DNA from: CAYVFC01 sp964450715
GTDB taxonomy: Bacteria > Myxococcota_A > Polyangia > Polyangiales > JAFGIB01
Assembly (NCBI GenBank): GCA_964450715.1
Contig: CAYVFC010000019.1
Coordinates: forward strand, 1 to 64,000
Direction of reading: 5' to 3'
Length of the DNA stretch: 64,000 nucleotides
Shown: positions 57,127-64,000 of the stretch, piece by piece
Layout of the letters: each line of letters starts with the position of its first letter
Numbering within the stretch: position 1 is the stretch's first letter
Program-made: the position numbers and the translations under genes
Notes under the pieces: model-generated
Told to the model about the DNA's origin: nothing
Seen by the model: only the letters and a program-made list of their open reading frames with translations
Database searches by the model: none

Positions 57127-57170
57127 ATGAATACGAGACCTAGGGGCTACGTAGATCGGGGGAGGACGAG

Positions 57171-57899
57171 ATGAGACGACCGTATCCTTTGTTATTCGCG
57201 TTCTGTATCGTGGTTTTTCCGGCCTGCGGCGGCGATTCCGGGGAGAAGAGCTCCGGCAGCAAGACCATCGATCCGAGCGGGGGGACGATTTCCGTCAAGG
57301 GCGCCAGCCTCGACGTGCCCGAGGGCGCGCTTTACGGACCGACGGAGATGTCGGTGGCCCGTACCGAACAGAGCGCGTCGCTGGGCAGCGGGGTCGCGCC
57401 GGTGGGCGACGTCTACGAGTTCGGTCCCGAGAACGTGCCCTTCAACTCGTCCGTGACCGTGACCCTCTCCTTTGACGAGGAGCAGGCCGTGGAGGGAGAC
57501 GAGGTGGCCGTCTGGTGGTCCGCGTCGGCCGATGGCCCCTGGGAGAACCTGGGCGGCAAGGTGGATTGGCAGAGCAATACCGTAAGCGTCGAGGTTCGCA
57601 CTATGGGCTTCGGCGTGGTCGGTCTGAAGGGACCCAGCAGCGCGGGGCAGGGCGGAAGCGGCGGAGAAGCCGGCCAGTCGGGCGAGGGCGGTGCCGGGGA
57701 GTCGGGAAGCGGCGGAACGACAATCCCCGAGGACACTCCCTGCGACCTCGAATGCATGAGCCAGCCGGATGCCTTCTGCTGCACGGGCTGCGGTTGCGAG
57801 GCGGAAGTGCAGTGCGAGCCGGTCTGTGATTCCCCGTACGTGTGGGACTGCGAGATCGAATGCTGCTTCGACCGCGACATCTACGAATGCGTGGAGTAG
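57171..57899 (+). CDS. Lipoprotein with a ZU5-like domain and a Cys-rich tail
   Basis: 242 aa. Lipobox FPAC at residues 16-19. Residues 30-150 resemble a ZU5-like beta domain (IDPSGGTISVKGASLDVPEG, then GPTEMSVARTE and YEFGPENVPFNSSVTVTLSF). A Gly/Ser linker follows and then a C-terminal domain with about 12 Cys (CTGCGCEAEVQCEPVC). It starts 44 bases after the coiled-coil gene and may be in the same operon, though the linker style matches the free-standing surface lipoproteins of this window. Confidence 0.75.
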   Translation: MRRPYPLLFAFCIVVFPACGGDSGEKSSGSKTIDPSGGTISVKGASLDVPEGALYGPTEMSVARTEQSASLGSGVAPVGDVYEFGPENVPFNSSVTVTLSFDEEQAVEGDEVAVWWSASADGPWENLGGKVDWQSNTVSVEVRTMGFGVVGLKGPSSAGQGGSGGEAGQSGEGGAGESGSGGTTIPEDTPCDLECMSQPDAFCCTGCGCEAEVQCEPVCDSPYVWDCEIECCFDRDIYECVE

Positions 57900-57925
57900 G
57901 TGGACGCGTTATGATCGAGAGTTAG

Positions 57926-58741
57926 ATGGCGCTCGATGCTTCCTCCGATACCCTCTACGTTCGGTTCGCCACCGCGCGGTCGCTGCTCGAGCAGGAACCG
58001 CACCTGAGTCACGGCGGTATCTTCATACCGGTGCCCGACCCGCCGCCCACGCCTCTGGACCGGCTCTCGCTCCGCTTCCTGTTCCCCGGGGGCGGCGAGG
58101 CAACGCTGGCGGCGCAGGTGGTTCAGATAACGCCCGGAGCGGGCATGGCGCTGACCTTTGAACAGCCGGAAAAAGCCGCGGAGGTGCTATCGCCCGCGCT
58201 GCTTCAAGCGCGCGAATCGAACGCGGTCGCCGAGCCCTTCGAGGACACGGGAGACGGAGCGGCGATCACCGTATCAAGGCAGCGCCCGGAGGGCGTTGCG
58301 AGCGGATCGGATTCGGACCAGGACGACGAAGCACCGGGTACGCTCTACGACCGGATCAAGAACATGACGACGCAGGAGCGTATGCAGCTGGCGCGCCACG
58401 GCAAGCGACCCGAACGGTTGTTGCTCGCCAAGGATCTGAACCGGACCGTGCACCTGTTTCTGCTCCAGAACCCCCGCATCACCCTGGACGAGGTGCGCAT
58501 GATGGCCGGCAACCGGCAGACCGGCACTGATGTGCTGGAGGCGATCGCCAAGAACCGCGACTGGTCGCAGAACCCCGGAATCGTGCAAGCACTGGTGCGC
58601 AATCCCAAGACAGCCGTCCCCACCGCCGTCCGGCTGCTGGACAGGGTGCCGGCCGCCGAGCTGCGCCGGTTGGCCAAGTCCAACGATGTACGCCGCCCCA
58701 TCTCCGTCGCCGTCCGCAAGAAGGTGCAGTCGAAAGGGTAG
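57926..58741 (+). CDS. PilZ-like domain protein with a helical C-terminal half
   Basis: 271 aa, cytoplasmic. Residues 5-95 look like the divergent PilZ-type domain of myxobacteria (LYVRFATARSLLEQEPHLSH, then GGIFIPVPDPPPTPLDRLSL and GAGMALTFEQ). The usual RxxxR and DxSxxG cyclic-di-GMP residues are only partly kept (SHGGIF in place of DxSxGG). The second half is helical with HEAT-like pairs (PRITLDEVRMMAGNRQTGTD and PAAELRRLAKSNDVRRPISV). Possible signal input to the adjacent envelope system. Convergent with the TonB-like gene. Confidence 0.65.
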   Translation: MALDASSDTLYVRFATARSLLEQEPHLSHGGIFIPVPDPPPTPLDRLSLRFLFPGGGEATLAAQVVQITPGAGMALTFEQPEKAAEVLSPALLQARESNAVAEPFEDTGDGAAITVSRQRPEGVASGSDSDQDDEAPGTLYDRIKNMTTQERMQLARHGKRPERLLLAKDLNRTVHLFLLQNPRITLDEVRMMAGNRQTGTDVLEAIAKNRDWSQNPGIVQALVRNPKTAVPTAVRLLDRVPAAELRRLAKSNDVRRPISVAVRKKVQSKG

Positions 58742-58767
58742 AGCCCATCTGAAAAATGCTCCCGTCG

Positions 58768-61056
58768 TCACTGCGCGCGGCGGAAGATGAAGGGGAAGGT
58801 GATGGAGACCGAGCCGCCCTTGGGCGAGGGGAATTTCATGCGGTTGATCACCGCGGAGATGCAGTTGGATACCCCGATATCTCCCAGCGTGCTGCTGTTC
58901 TGCCGCAGCTTGGAGACCCGGCCGGTAGACTTGATCTCCCAGGTGAAGGAGACCATTCCGGACAGGGTGGGATTGCGGGTCAGCCCCCTCTCGTAACACT
59001 GCTGGATCCGTGCCATGTGGCGGTTGATGACCGCCATCACCTGGCCGCGGCTCAGGCTGCCGGTGACGCGGGAGCCCACGCTCATGGCGCGTACCCGCCC
59101 GCGTACCTTTCCTCCCCGGCCTTTACTGGCCTCCAGGCGCTTGACGCCCTTGGTCGCTTCCTCGCCTCCCAGCGTTCCCAACTCTCCGCCGCCGCCGCTG
59201 GCGATGTTTACCTTTCCTACCCCGTCCAGGTGGGCGAGGGTGCCGCCCAGGGCAAAGGCGCCCGCCTTCTCGCCGCCGCGGACGGCATCCAGGTTGGTGA
59301 CCACGTCGCGCAGGGTCTGGCCCTCTCCCTGTACCGGGGAGGTCAGCGTGCTCAGCAGGCGCTCCGCGCGCGCGCCCGGCTTGAGCCTGGTAAGGCGGGA
59401 GAGCTTGTTGCGCAGGTACTTGGGGATCTGGGCCGGCCGGTCCGGGGGCGGCAGCTCCTTGGGCTTGGGCGGCTTGCGGCGCTGGATGCGAGGGGGCGGC
59501 TTGGGTTTTTTCGGGCGCTCCTCGGGGGGCTTGGTGCGGATCTCGGCGAAGATCTCTTCCTGGGGTCGGTCCTCTACCTTGAAGGTGACGCCCAGGTTCT
59601 GTAACAGCGCGATGGAGAGCAGGGCCAGGGCGTGGACGCCCAGGGCGATGGCGAGACAGATGGCGTAGAGCTTGCCGCGGCGGGCCAGGGGCTCGCGGCG
59701 CTCCTTGAGCGCAAGCGGGGCTACGGCAGGCGGCCGGTACACGTTGACGCGGTAGTCGACCCCCTGGTGGCTGATCTCGGCGCTGTCTCCCACGCCGAGC
59801 TCCAGGTCGCCCGCCCGCGCCGGCAGCATCCCCGGCGGCTGCTTCGCCGGGCGCACCCATCCCTGCACCGGCTCGCGCAGCTTCAAGACCGCGCCGCGGT
59901 TGCGCAGGCGGAGCGAAAACGGGGCGTTACGCTCCCGGTAGCCGATGATGCGCGCGGTCGGCCCCCGCAGCGAACGCACGCCCAAGGCTCTTCCCTGGTG
60001 GATGCGGATCACCTCCAGAACGGGCGAGGTCGAGGGATCCTCCGCCGGGCGGGCCACCTCGTCCGCGAAAGCGGTATCGAGACGGTCGTCGATGATCCGG
60101 TCCAGGCCGAACGGCTCCCGGAATGCCGCTTCCCCGTCCTCCTCGTCGTCGGACAGTCGCGGCTCGAAGCCGTCCGGCGGCAGGCCGAGCACCGGCGGTG
60201 GGGCGCCCGCGACCGCCGGGCCGGGTACGGCCGCGGCCGGCGACTCCAGCAGGGCATTGGCCGAGACGGGCCGCGCCAGCGGCGCGGGCAGGGGAGCGCT
60301 CGGCCCCGGCGTCGCGGTCGTCTCGGAAAAGAAGTCGGCGCGCGTCGCGGGTTCCTCTTTCAAACGGCTATCCCGGCCGGGCTGCGGCCCCAGCGCGAGG
60401 TTCGGCAGGGCGGGCGGCGGCGGGATGCGCGGGAGGGCCGGTCGCGCGGCTCCAGGTGCGGCCGGCGCGATCGGCGAACGGCTCGTAGCTCTCGGCGCGG
60501 CGGCGGGCGTCGGTGCTGACGGCTTTGCGGACGGATGCCCCGAGGACCCGGGGGGTCGCTGCGAGGGGCGGGACGGGGCAGGGGGGAGTGGAGAGGACCT
60601 CGGCCCTGCCGACGGGTGTCTCCAGGAGGGACGTGCCGAGGGCCCGGCGTCCTCGGATTCGTCCATGCCCTCCAGCTCGTCGATAAGCGAGATATGGCGG
60701 GTGCCGGTCCGGGCCATTAGCTCCTGTAGCTTCTGCTCGTCGCCCCGTTCCCGGTAGATCTGCTCCAGCCGGAGCGAGGCCGCCCCGTGCTTCGGGTCCT
60801 TCTGTACCGCGTGCTCGAGAAGCTCGATGACCTTATTCGCCTCCCCGCGACCGCGCTCCAGCGACTCCGCGGCCTCGAAAAGCGCCTCGGCGGCCGCGTT
60901 CGGGGTGGGCGCCTTGTCGGACCACCACTCCAGCACCTTGGCCAGACCCTTGAACCTGCGTTGCTCGGCGAAATGAACGCGCACCGCTTGCAGCGCCGCG
61001 GGGTCGCGCGGTCTTGCATAGAGCTGTTGCAGTAGCTTTTTACTCTCCGGATCCAT
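58768..61056 (-). CDS. FHA-like/TonB-like energy transducer (GltG/AgmX-type)
   Basis: 762 aa from ATG 61056, where the conserved start MDPESKKLLQQLYARPRDPA lies (the frame is open to 61107). Cytoplasmic TPR-like helices (about 1-130), a long Pro/Ala-rich linker, then an FHA-like beta domain (IRIHQGRALGVRSLRGPTAR to DSAEISHQGVDYRVNVYRPP). One membrane helix follows (LYAICLAIALGVHALALLSI), then a Pro/Lys-rich periplasmic rod (KPPPRIQRRKPPKPKELPPP). The AgmX/PglI-like C-terminal domain has HMARIQQCYERGLTRNPTLS and FPSPKGGSVSITFPF. The layout is that of a TonB-like transducer driven by the TolQR-like motor genes upstream. Its start overlaps the small exported-protein gene. Confidence 0.82.
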   Translation of the reverse strand: MDPESKKLLQQLYARPRDPAALQAVRVHFAEQRRFKGLAKVLEWWSDKAPTPNAAAEALFEAAESLERGRGEANKVIELLEHAVQKDPKHGAASLRLEQIYRERGDEQKLQELMARTGTRHISLIDELEGMDESEDAGPSARPSWRHPSAGPRSSPLPPAPSRPSQRPPGSSGHPSAKPSAPTPAAAPRATSRSPIAPAAPGAARPALPRIPPPPALPNLALGPQPGRDSRLKEEPATRADFFSETTATPGPSAPLPAPLARPVSANALLESPAAAVPGPAVAGAPPPVLGLPPDGFEPRLSDDEEDGEAAFREPFGLDRIIDDRLDTAFADEVARPAEDPSTSPVLEVIRIHQGRALGVRSLRGPTARIIGYRERNAPFSLRLRNRGAVLKLREPVQGWVRPAKQPPGMLPARAGDLELGVGDSAEISHQGVDYRVNVYRPPAVAPLALKERREPLARRGKLYAICLAIALGVHALALLSIALLQNLGVTFKVEDRPQEEIFAEIRTKPPEERPKKPKPPPRIQRRKPPKPKELPPPDRPAQIPKYLRNKLSRLTRLKPGARAERLLSTLTSPVQGEGQTLRDVVTNLDAVRGGEKAGAFALGGTLAHLDGVGKVNIASGGGGELGTLGGEEATKGVKRLEASKGRGGKVRGRVRAMSVGSRVTGSLSRGQVMAVINRHMARIQQCYERGLTRNPTLSGMVSFTWEIKSTGRVSKLRQNSSTLGDIGVSNCISAVINRMKFPSPKGGSVSITFPFIFRRAQ

Positions 61057-61654
61057 CTTCACCGGCGGTCGAGTGCGCCGCCTTCTTTTCCTTCTTGCCG
61101 TTCTCATCCATCCGGGTCGCGCCGCCGGACTCGGCGACTTCGCGTTTGCCCAGCACGGGCTCGATGGTGGCGCGCAGGAAGCGGTCTCGCAAGCGGGTTA
61201 GGCGCGGTAACCGGCGCTCTCCCCGGTCGAATAGCACGACGGCTCCCGAGCCCGCCGTCTCCCCGCGCACCAGGCGTGCGTCAAACTCCATATGGCGCGA
61301 GTGGCGCATGCCGCCACCGGCGGTGGTCTGCCCCTCGTCGCTCTCGCCGACCAGCGCCCCGGCCACGGTACCTACCTCGGCCTGCTCGGCCACTTCGCCA
61401 TCGGAGCCTTCACCCTCGGGCTGCTCGCCCGTTTGCGTCGCTTCCTCGTCGCTTCGCGGGGCGGCCTGCTTGCTGCGGGACCTGGCGCCGCGCTTCTTCG
61501 CCGAGCTTTTCGCCCGCTTGCGCGCGCTTGGCGCCTTTCCGCGCGAGGCCGACTGCGCCTTGCCGCCGTCCGGCGGCTCGGCCGCCGCGGGCAAAGCTAT
61601 GGCCCAGAACAGAATAGAAAACACAAGCGCCAGTATGATGGTCGGGTGTCTCAT
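61040..61654 (-). CDS. Small exported protein between motor and transducer genes
   Basis: 204 aa from ATG 61654, preceded by AGGAAG; a GTG at 61666 is an alternative. Signal peptide (ILALVFSILFWAIALPAAAE), then a Lys/Arg/Ser-rich region and an acidic stretch (SDEEATQTGEQPEGEGSDGE). A conserved-looking core follows, MRHSRHMEFDARLVRGETAG and FDRGERRLPRLTRLRDRFLR. No named family recognised. Its tight position (start 8 bases after an ExbD stop, end overlapping the transducer) suggests a periplasmic partner of the motor. Confidence 0.72.
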   Translation of the reverse strand: MRHPTIILALVFSILFWAIALPAAAEPPDGGKAQSASRGKAPSARKRAKSSAKKRGARSRSKQAAPRSDEEATQTGEQPEGEGSDGEVAEQAEVGTVAGALVGESDEGQTTAGGGMRHSRHMEFDARLVRGETAGSGAVVLFDRGERRLPRLTRLRDRFLRATIEPVLGKREVAESGGATRMDENGKKEKKAAHSTAGEDGSGE

Positions 61655-61662
61655 CGTCTTCC

Positions 61663-62175
61663 TCACGTCTTGATGATGGCCAGCCGGTACTTGAAAAATC
61701 CGGCCTGCGCCGCCGAACGCAGGATCAAGTAGAGCGTACGGTAGTTGAGCTCGCGGTCGGCCTGCAGAACCACGATGGGCTCGTCATCTCCGGTTCGCTC
61801 CCCGTCGCCCACGCGCGCACCGTAGACCGCATTGTCGCCGAAACGCCTCTCGTACTCGGCGCGCAGAGCCTCGACCAGCTCTGGGATCTGTTGCTGCCGG
61901 TGGTAATCGGCGGACGCCTCGCCGTCCTGCAGGCGCGCCACCTCTTTCTCGGTGACCACGATGCGGTTCCGGTTCACCGAGACGTTCACCGCCGGCTTGA
62001 GCTCGGCCGAGGAGGAGCTCTGGGGCAGGGTGAGCTCGCCGTCGAGCTTGAAGCCGTAGTCCTCGGCCTCGAAGCTCACGATGAGGAAGAGCAGGATGAT
62101 GGTGAACATGTCCAGCAGCGACGTGAGCATCAGCGTCGGGGGCTTGGCGGGCGTCCTGTAACGACTCTTCATCAT
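61663..62175 (-). CDS. ExbD/TolR-type motor subunit (AglQ/AglS-like) with the channel Asp
   Basis: 170 aa. A single N-terminal membrane helix, LTSLLDMFTIILLFLIVSFE, carries the Asp that conducts protons in ExbD/TolR/MotB proteins. The periplasmic domain has the family end pattern (PIVVLQADRELNYRTLYLIL, then AAQAGFFKYRLAII). With the TolQ-like subunit and the second ExbD-like subunit it should form a proton-driven motor. Its start overlaps the preceding stop by four bases. Confidence 0.88.
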   Translation of the reverse strand: MMKSRYRTPAKPPTLMLTSLLDMFTIILLFLIVSFEAEDYGFKLDGELTLPQSSSSAELKPAVNVSVNRNRIVVTEKEVARLQDGEASADYHRQQQIPELVEALRAEYERRFGDNAVYGARVGDGERTGDDEPIVVLQADRELNYRTLYLILRSAAQAGFFKYRLAIIKT

Positions 62176-62771
62176 CCCGGTTCTGCCTCCGGCGCTTCCT
62201 CCGTCGCCTCACCCTCGACACCCTCGACGCCCTCTTCCTCGGGCGGCGGGGGGATGAAGCGGGAGAAGACCACGATGGGATACAGCTCGAAGGTCTGCTT
62301 CTCGCCGCCGGCTTTTTCGCCGGTCTCGATCTCGCGCGTGCTGTCCAGGATCTCCACCAGGGCCTGGTACTGCAGCTGTTCGTGCGGCAGCGCGATCAAC
62401 GTGTCGCTGGCTGGGTAGCGCCGCTTGATGGAGAGCAGCTGCGCCTGCACGCCCTCGATGTCGTACTCGCCATCGACCAGGGGCCAGGAGCCGCCCAGCG
62501 CCTCCAGCTGCTCCTCGTCGAGGCTGGTACTGGAGGCACCCAGATCGATACGGTCCGGGGTGATGATCAGGTTCACCGTCACCTTGGTCGGCGTTCGCGG
62601 TACGTCCGAGTCGGTGGGCACATTGGTCGGAAGCGAGCTGGGGATGACGCCGATCTGGTAGAAGGCCGCCCCCATGAGCAGGAAGGGGATGAGCACCATG
62701 AAGAGGTTCATGACCGGGACCACGTCCAGGTCGTGTTTCTCCTCCACCGTCCGCTTCCAGTTCTCGAACAA
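62172..62771 (-). CDS. Second ExbD/TolR-type subunit, with Asn at the channel position
   Basis: 199 aa. The membrane helix reads LDVVPVMNLFMVLIPFLLMG. Aligned on the P-x-x-D pattern of ExbD, the usual Asp is Asn, and the only acids (DLD) lie before the helix. The periplasmic domain (KVTVNLIITPDRIDLGASST, ALPHEQLQYQALVEILDSTR) is family-like and the C-terminus is Glu/Pro-rich. In a motor with two kinds of ExbD, this one may be structural while its partner conducts protons. Start 37 bases after the TolQ-like stop. Confidence 0.82.
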   Translation of the reverse strand: MFENWKRTVEEKHDLDVVPVMNLFMVLIPFLLMGAAFYQIGVIPSSLPTNVPTDSDVPRTPTKVTVNLIITPDRIDLGASSTSLDEEQLEALGGSWPLVDGEYDIEGVQAQLLSIKRRYPASDTLIALPHEQLQYQALVEILDSTREIETGEKAGGEKQTFELYPIVVFSRFIPPPPEEEGVEGVEGEATEEAPEAEPG

Positions 62772-62808
62772 GGCGTTTCCTTCTTCTATACCGTGACCGC
62801 GGTTTTAC

Positions 62809-63549
62809 CTATCGCTCGGCGTCCTCGCTGCGCCCGGCCAGCGCCACCAGCAGCGCGCTGGCACCCCGCTCTACCTGCTGGACGATGTTCTCGATGCGCT
62901 TGGAGAGGAAGTGGTGGAAGAAAAGCAGGGGCACCGCCACGCTGATGCCGAAGGCCGTAGTGTACATGGCCTGCGATATGCCCGCGGCCAGGGCGGTCTG
63001 CCGCTCGGCGGCGGTCGCCGCGGCCACGCTGTTGAAGGCGGTGATGAGCCCGAAGATGGTCCCCAGCAGGCCGAGCAGGGTGGCGGTGTTGGCCAGCAGC
63101 CCGAGGATGGAGACCCGCTTGTTCAGCCCGGGCAGCGCCGCGAGCATCTCCTTCTCCATAGCCCGTTCGATCTCCTTCTCCCGGCGGTTGGCCCGCAGCA
63201 CGCCCGCCTTGACCGCCTGCACCAGCGGGTGCGAGGAGCGGATCTCGCAGAGGTTCAGCGCCTGCCGGAACTGGAGCGCCTCGACCTGCCGCAGCACCTC
63301 GGCCAAAAAGCTTTCGGTCGCCAGCCGCTTCTGGATGAACAGGTCGAAACCGCGCTCCAGGAAGACCACCGCGCCGAAGATGGAGACGCTGAGGATGACG
63401 TACATGACCGGGCCGCCGTCATCCAGGTACTCGGACAGGATGCCGATCAACCCGGGCGACTCCTTGGCGGCCTGGGCCGCGGCCGAGCCCGCCCAGGCCC
63501 AGGACAGGAGCACGATCATTGAATGAGACATCTTCACCGGTAGCTTCAT
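62809..63549 (-). CDS. MotA/TolQ/ExbB proton channel family protein (AglR-like)
   Basis: 246 aa from ATG 63549, chosen for TGAGGAG upstream; the frame is open to 63828 through a dispersed repeat. A first hydrophobic segment (MIVLLSWAWAGSAAAQA) resembles a cleavable signal, unusual but known for some TolQ relatives. Three membrane helices follow (GPVMYVILSVSIFGAVVFLE, VSILGLLANTATLLGLLGTI and AMYTTAFGISVAVPLLFFHH). The GLLGTIFGLITAF and TTAFG segments are the family signatures lining the proton path. It heads the operon with two ExbD-like subunits, a small exported protein and the TonB-like transducer. Confidence 0.9.
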   Translation of the reverse strand: MKLPVKMSHSMIVLLSWAWAGSAAAQAAKESPGLIGILSEYLDDGGPVMYVILSVSIFGAVVFLERGFDLFIQKRLATESFLAEVLRQVEALQFRQALNLCEIRSSHPLVQAVKAGVLRANRREKEIERAMEKEMLAALPGLNKRVSILGLLANTATLLGLLGTIFGLITAFNSVAAATAAERQTALAAGISQAMYTTAFGISVAVPLLFFHHFLSKRIENIVQQVERGASALLVALAGRSEDAER

Positions 63550-63624
63550 GGGCTCCTCACGTTGACCGCTGGTACTTGGTTCTGCCACATCGTAACCCTC
63601 GCCGGCGGCGGGGTCAGCCGAATT

Positions 63625-63692
63625 TGTCATTTCGAGGAGCCGAAGGCGACGAGAAATCTCCGTTCGAATTTCTTGCTTCGCTCGAAATGACA
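63625..63692. repeat. Palindromic pair of the dispersed TCATTTCGAG repeat
   Basis: TGTCATTTCGAG at 63625 and its inverse CTCGAAATGACA ending at 63692 face each other around GAGAAATCTCC and AATTTCTTGC. It is related to the direct copies at 9411 and 11150. It lies in the leader of the TolQ-like operon. Confidence 0.7.
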
Positions 63693-63793
63693 AATAATAC
63701 GCGTCCTTGTCGGAGGTCGGCGCAAGGCGCGGCCGCTCCGGTTGACCGGGCGGGACACACTCGAACCCCCGCCTCGCCGCTGCCATCGCCGTT

Positions 63794-64000
63794 TCACGGG
63801 CGTACGAACTCCTCCTGCAGTACCTCAACCGACGGGGAGGCGGGATCGCGTCGATCCGGCGGCTTGAACACGACCGGAATCTCGGCGATGCGAAAGGGGC
63901 CGGGTCGTTCCAGGTGCCCCTCGGGCGTCTCCCCGAAGAAGAGCACCACCCGGTTGAGCCCTTTGCCCGCGCCGTCGATATCCAGCGTCTCCATCAGCCG
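63794..64000 (-). CDS. C-terminal part of an unidentified protein (5' end outside window)
   Basis: The frame is open from the window edge to TGA at 63794-63796 (68 codons visible). It reads METLDIDGAGKGLNRVVLFF, then GETPEGHLERPGPFRIAEIP. The beta-rich character and Pro-containing tail do not identify a family. It runs in the same direction as the motor operon with 244 bases between. Confidence 0.5.
   Translation of the reverse strand, partial: RLMETLDIDGAGKGLNRVVLFFGETPEGHLERPGPFRIAEIPVVFKPPDRRDPASPSVEVLQEEFVRP

Overview
The window is about 66% GC and reads as a scaffold from an uncultured, myxobacterium-like member of the Myxococcota/Deltaproteobacteria lineage. The evidence is the gene content: more than a dozen lipoproteins with long Gly/Ser/Asp-rich linkers, MopE-type CDGxDNDCDG repeats, thrombospondin type-3 repeats, a DUF4215 Cys-rich protein, a MYXO-CTERM-like C-terminus, an MXAN_2562-type barrel, a TIGR04565-type barrel and an Agl/Glt-like envelope motor. 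Three runs of exactly 100 N are scaffold placeholders, each inside a tandem repeat.

Layout. 1-4945: the 3' end of one MopE-repeat gene, then a nearly complete secreted giant (type-3 repeats, vWA, MopE repeats) with the same C-terminus. 5092-9260: a PurF-family protein without its glutaminase nucleophile, truA, a barrel protein and a MYXO-CTERM surface protein. 9411-11177: a TolC-like gene between two identical 28-base repeats. 11290-11509: tRNA-Gln, tRNA-Glu and a strong terminator. 11631-28857: an accessory-looking region starting at the tRNA-Glu 3' end. It holds a three-gene TIGR04255/HTH/unknown cassette, a frameshifted zinc-ribbon gene, lipoproteins, a truncated HipA, a B12-type radical SAM gene divergent from a GT2-membrane protein pair, decayed genes, a UvrD-type helicase and a truncated vWA lipoprotein. 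An 18-base copy of the tRNA-Glu 3' end recurs at 27812.

28858-29803 is a gene-poor stretch with a palindromic MITE-like element in several copies. 29804-46984: lipoproteins, two SDR enzymes, a radical SAM protein joined in frame to a lipoprotein-like module, a secreted alpha/beta hydrolase, an AraC regulator, a C-type-lectin-like lipoprotein, a DUF4215 protein, a QueG-like ferredoxin, a site-2 protease, a TerB-like protein and an EEP-family phosphodiesterase. This part also has two striking repeat structures (34489-34787 and 42887-43102). 47126-49862: hisS and tyrS.

50867-63549: two converging gene sets that look like one envelope machine. The plus-strand set is an outer-membrane barrel, two TPR lipoproteins, a coiled-coil lipoprotein, a ZU5-like lipoprotein and a PilZ-like protein. 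The minus-strand set is TolQ/ExbB, two TolR/ExbD, a small exported protein and an FHA-like/TonB-like energy transducer. In outline this matches the AglRQS motor and Glt envelope proteins of Myxococcus. Whether it drives gliding or another trans-envelope process cannot be told from the sequence.
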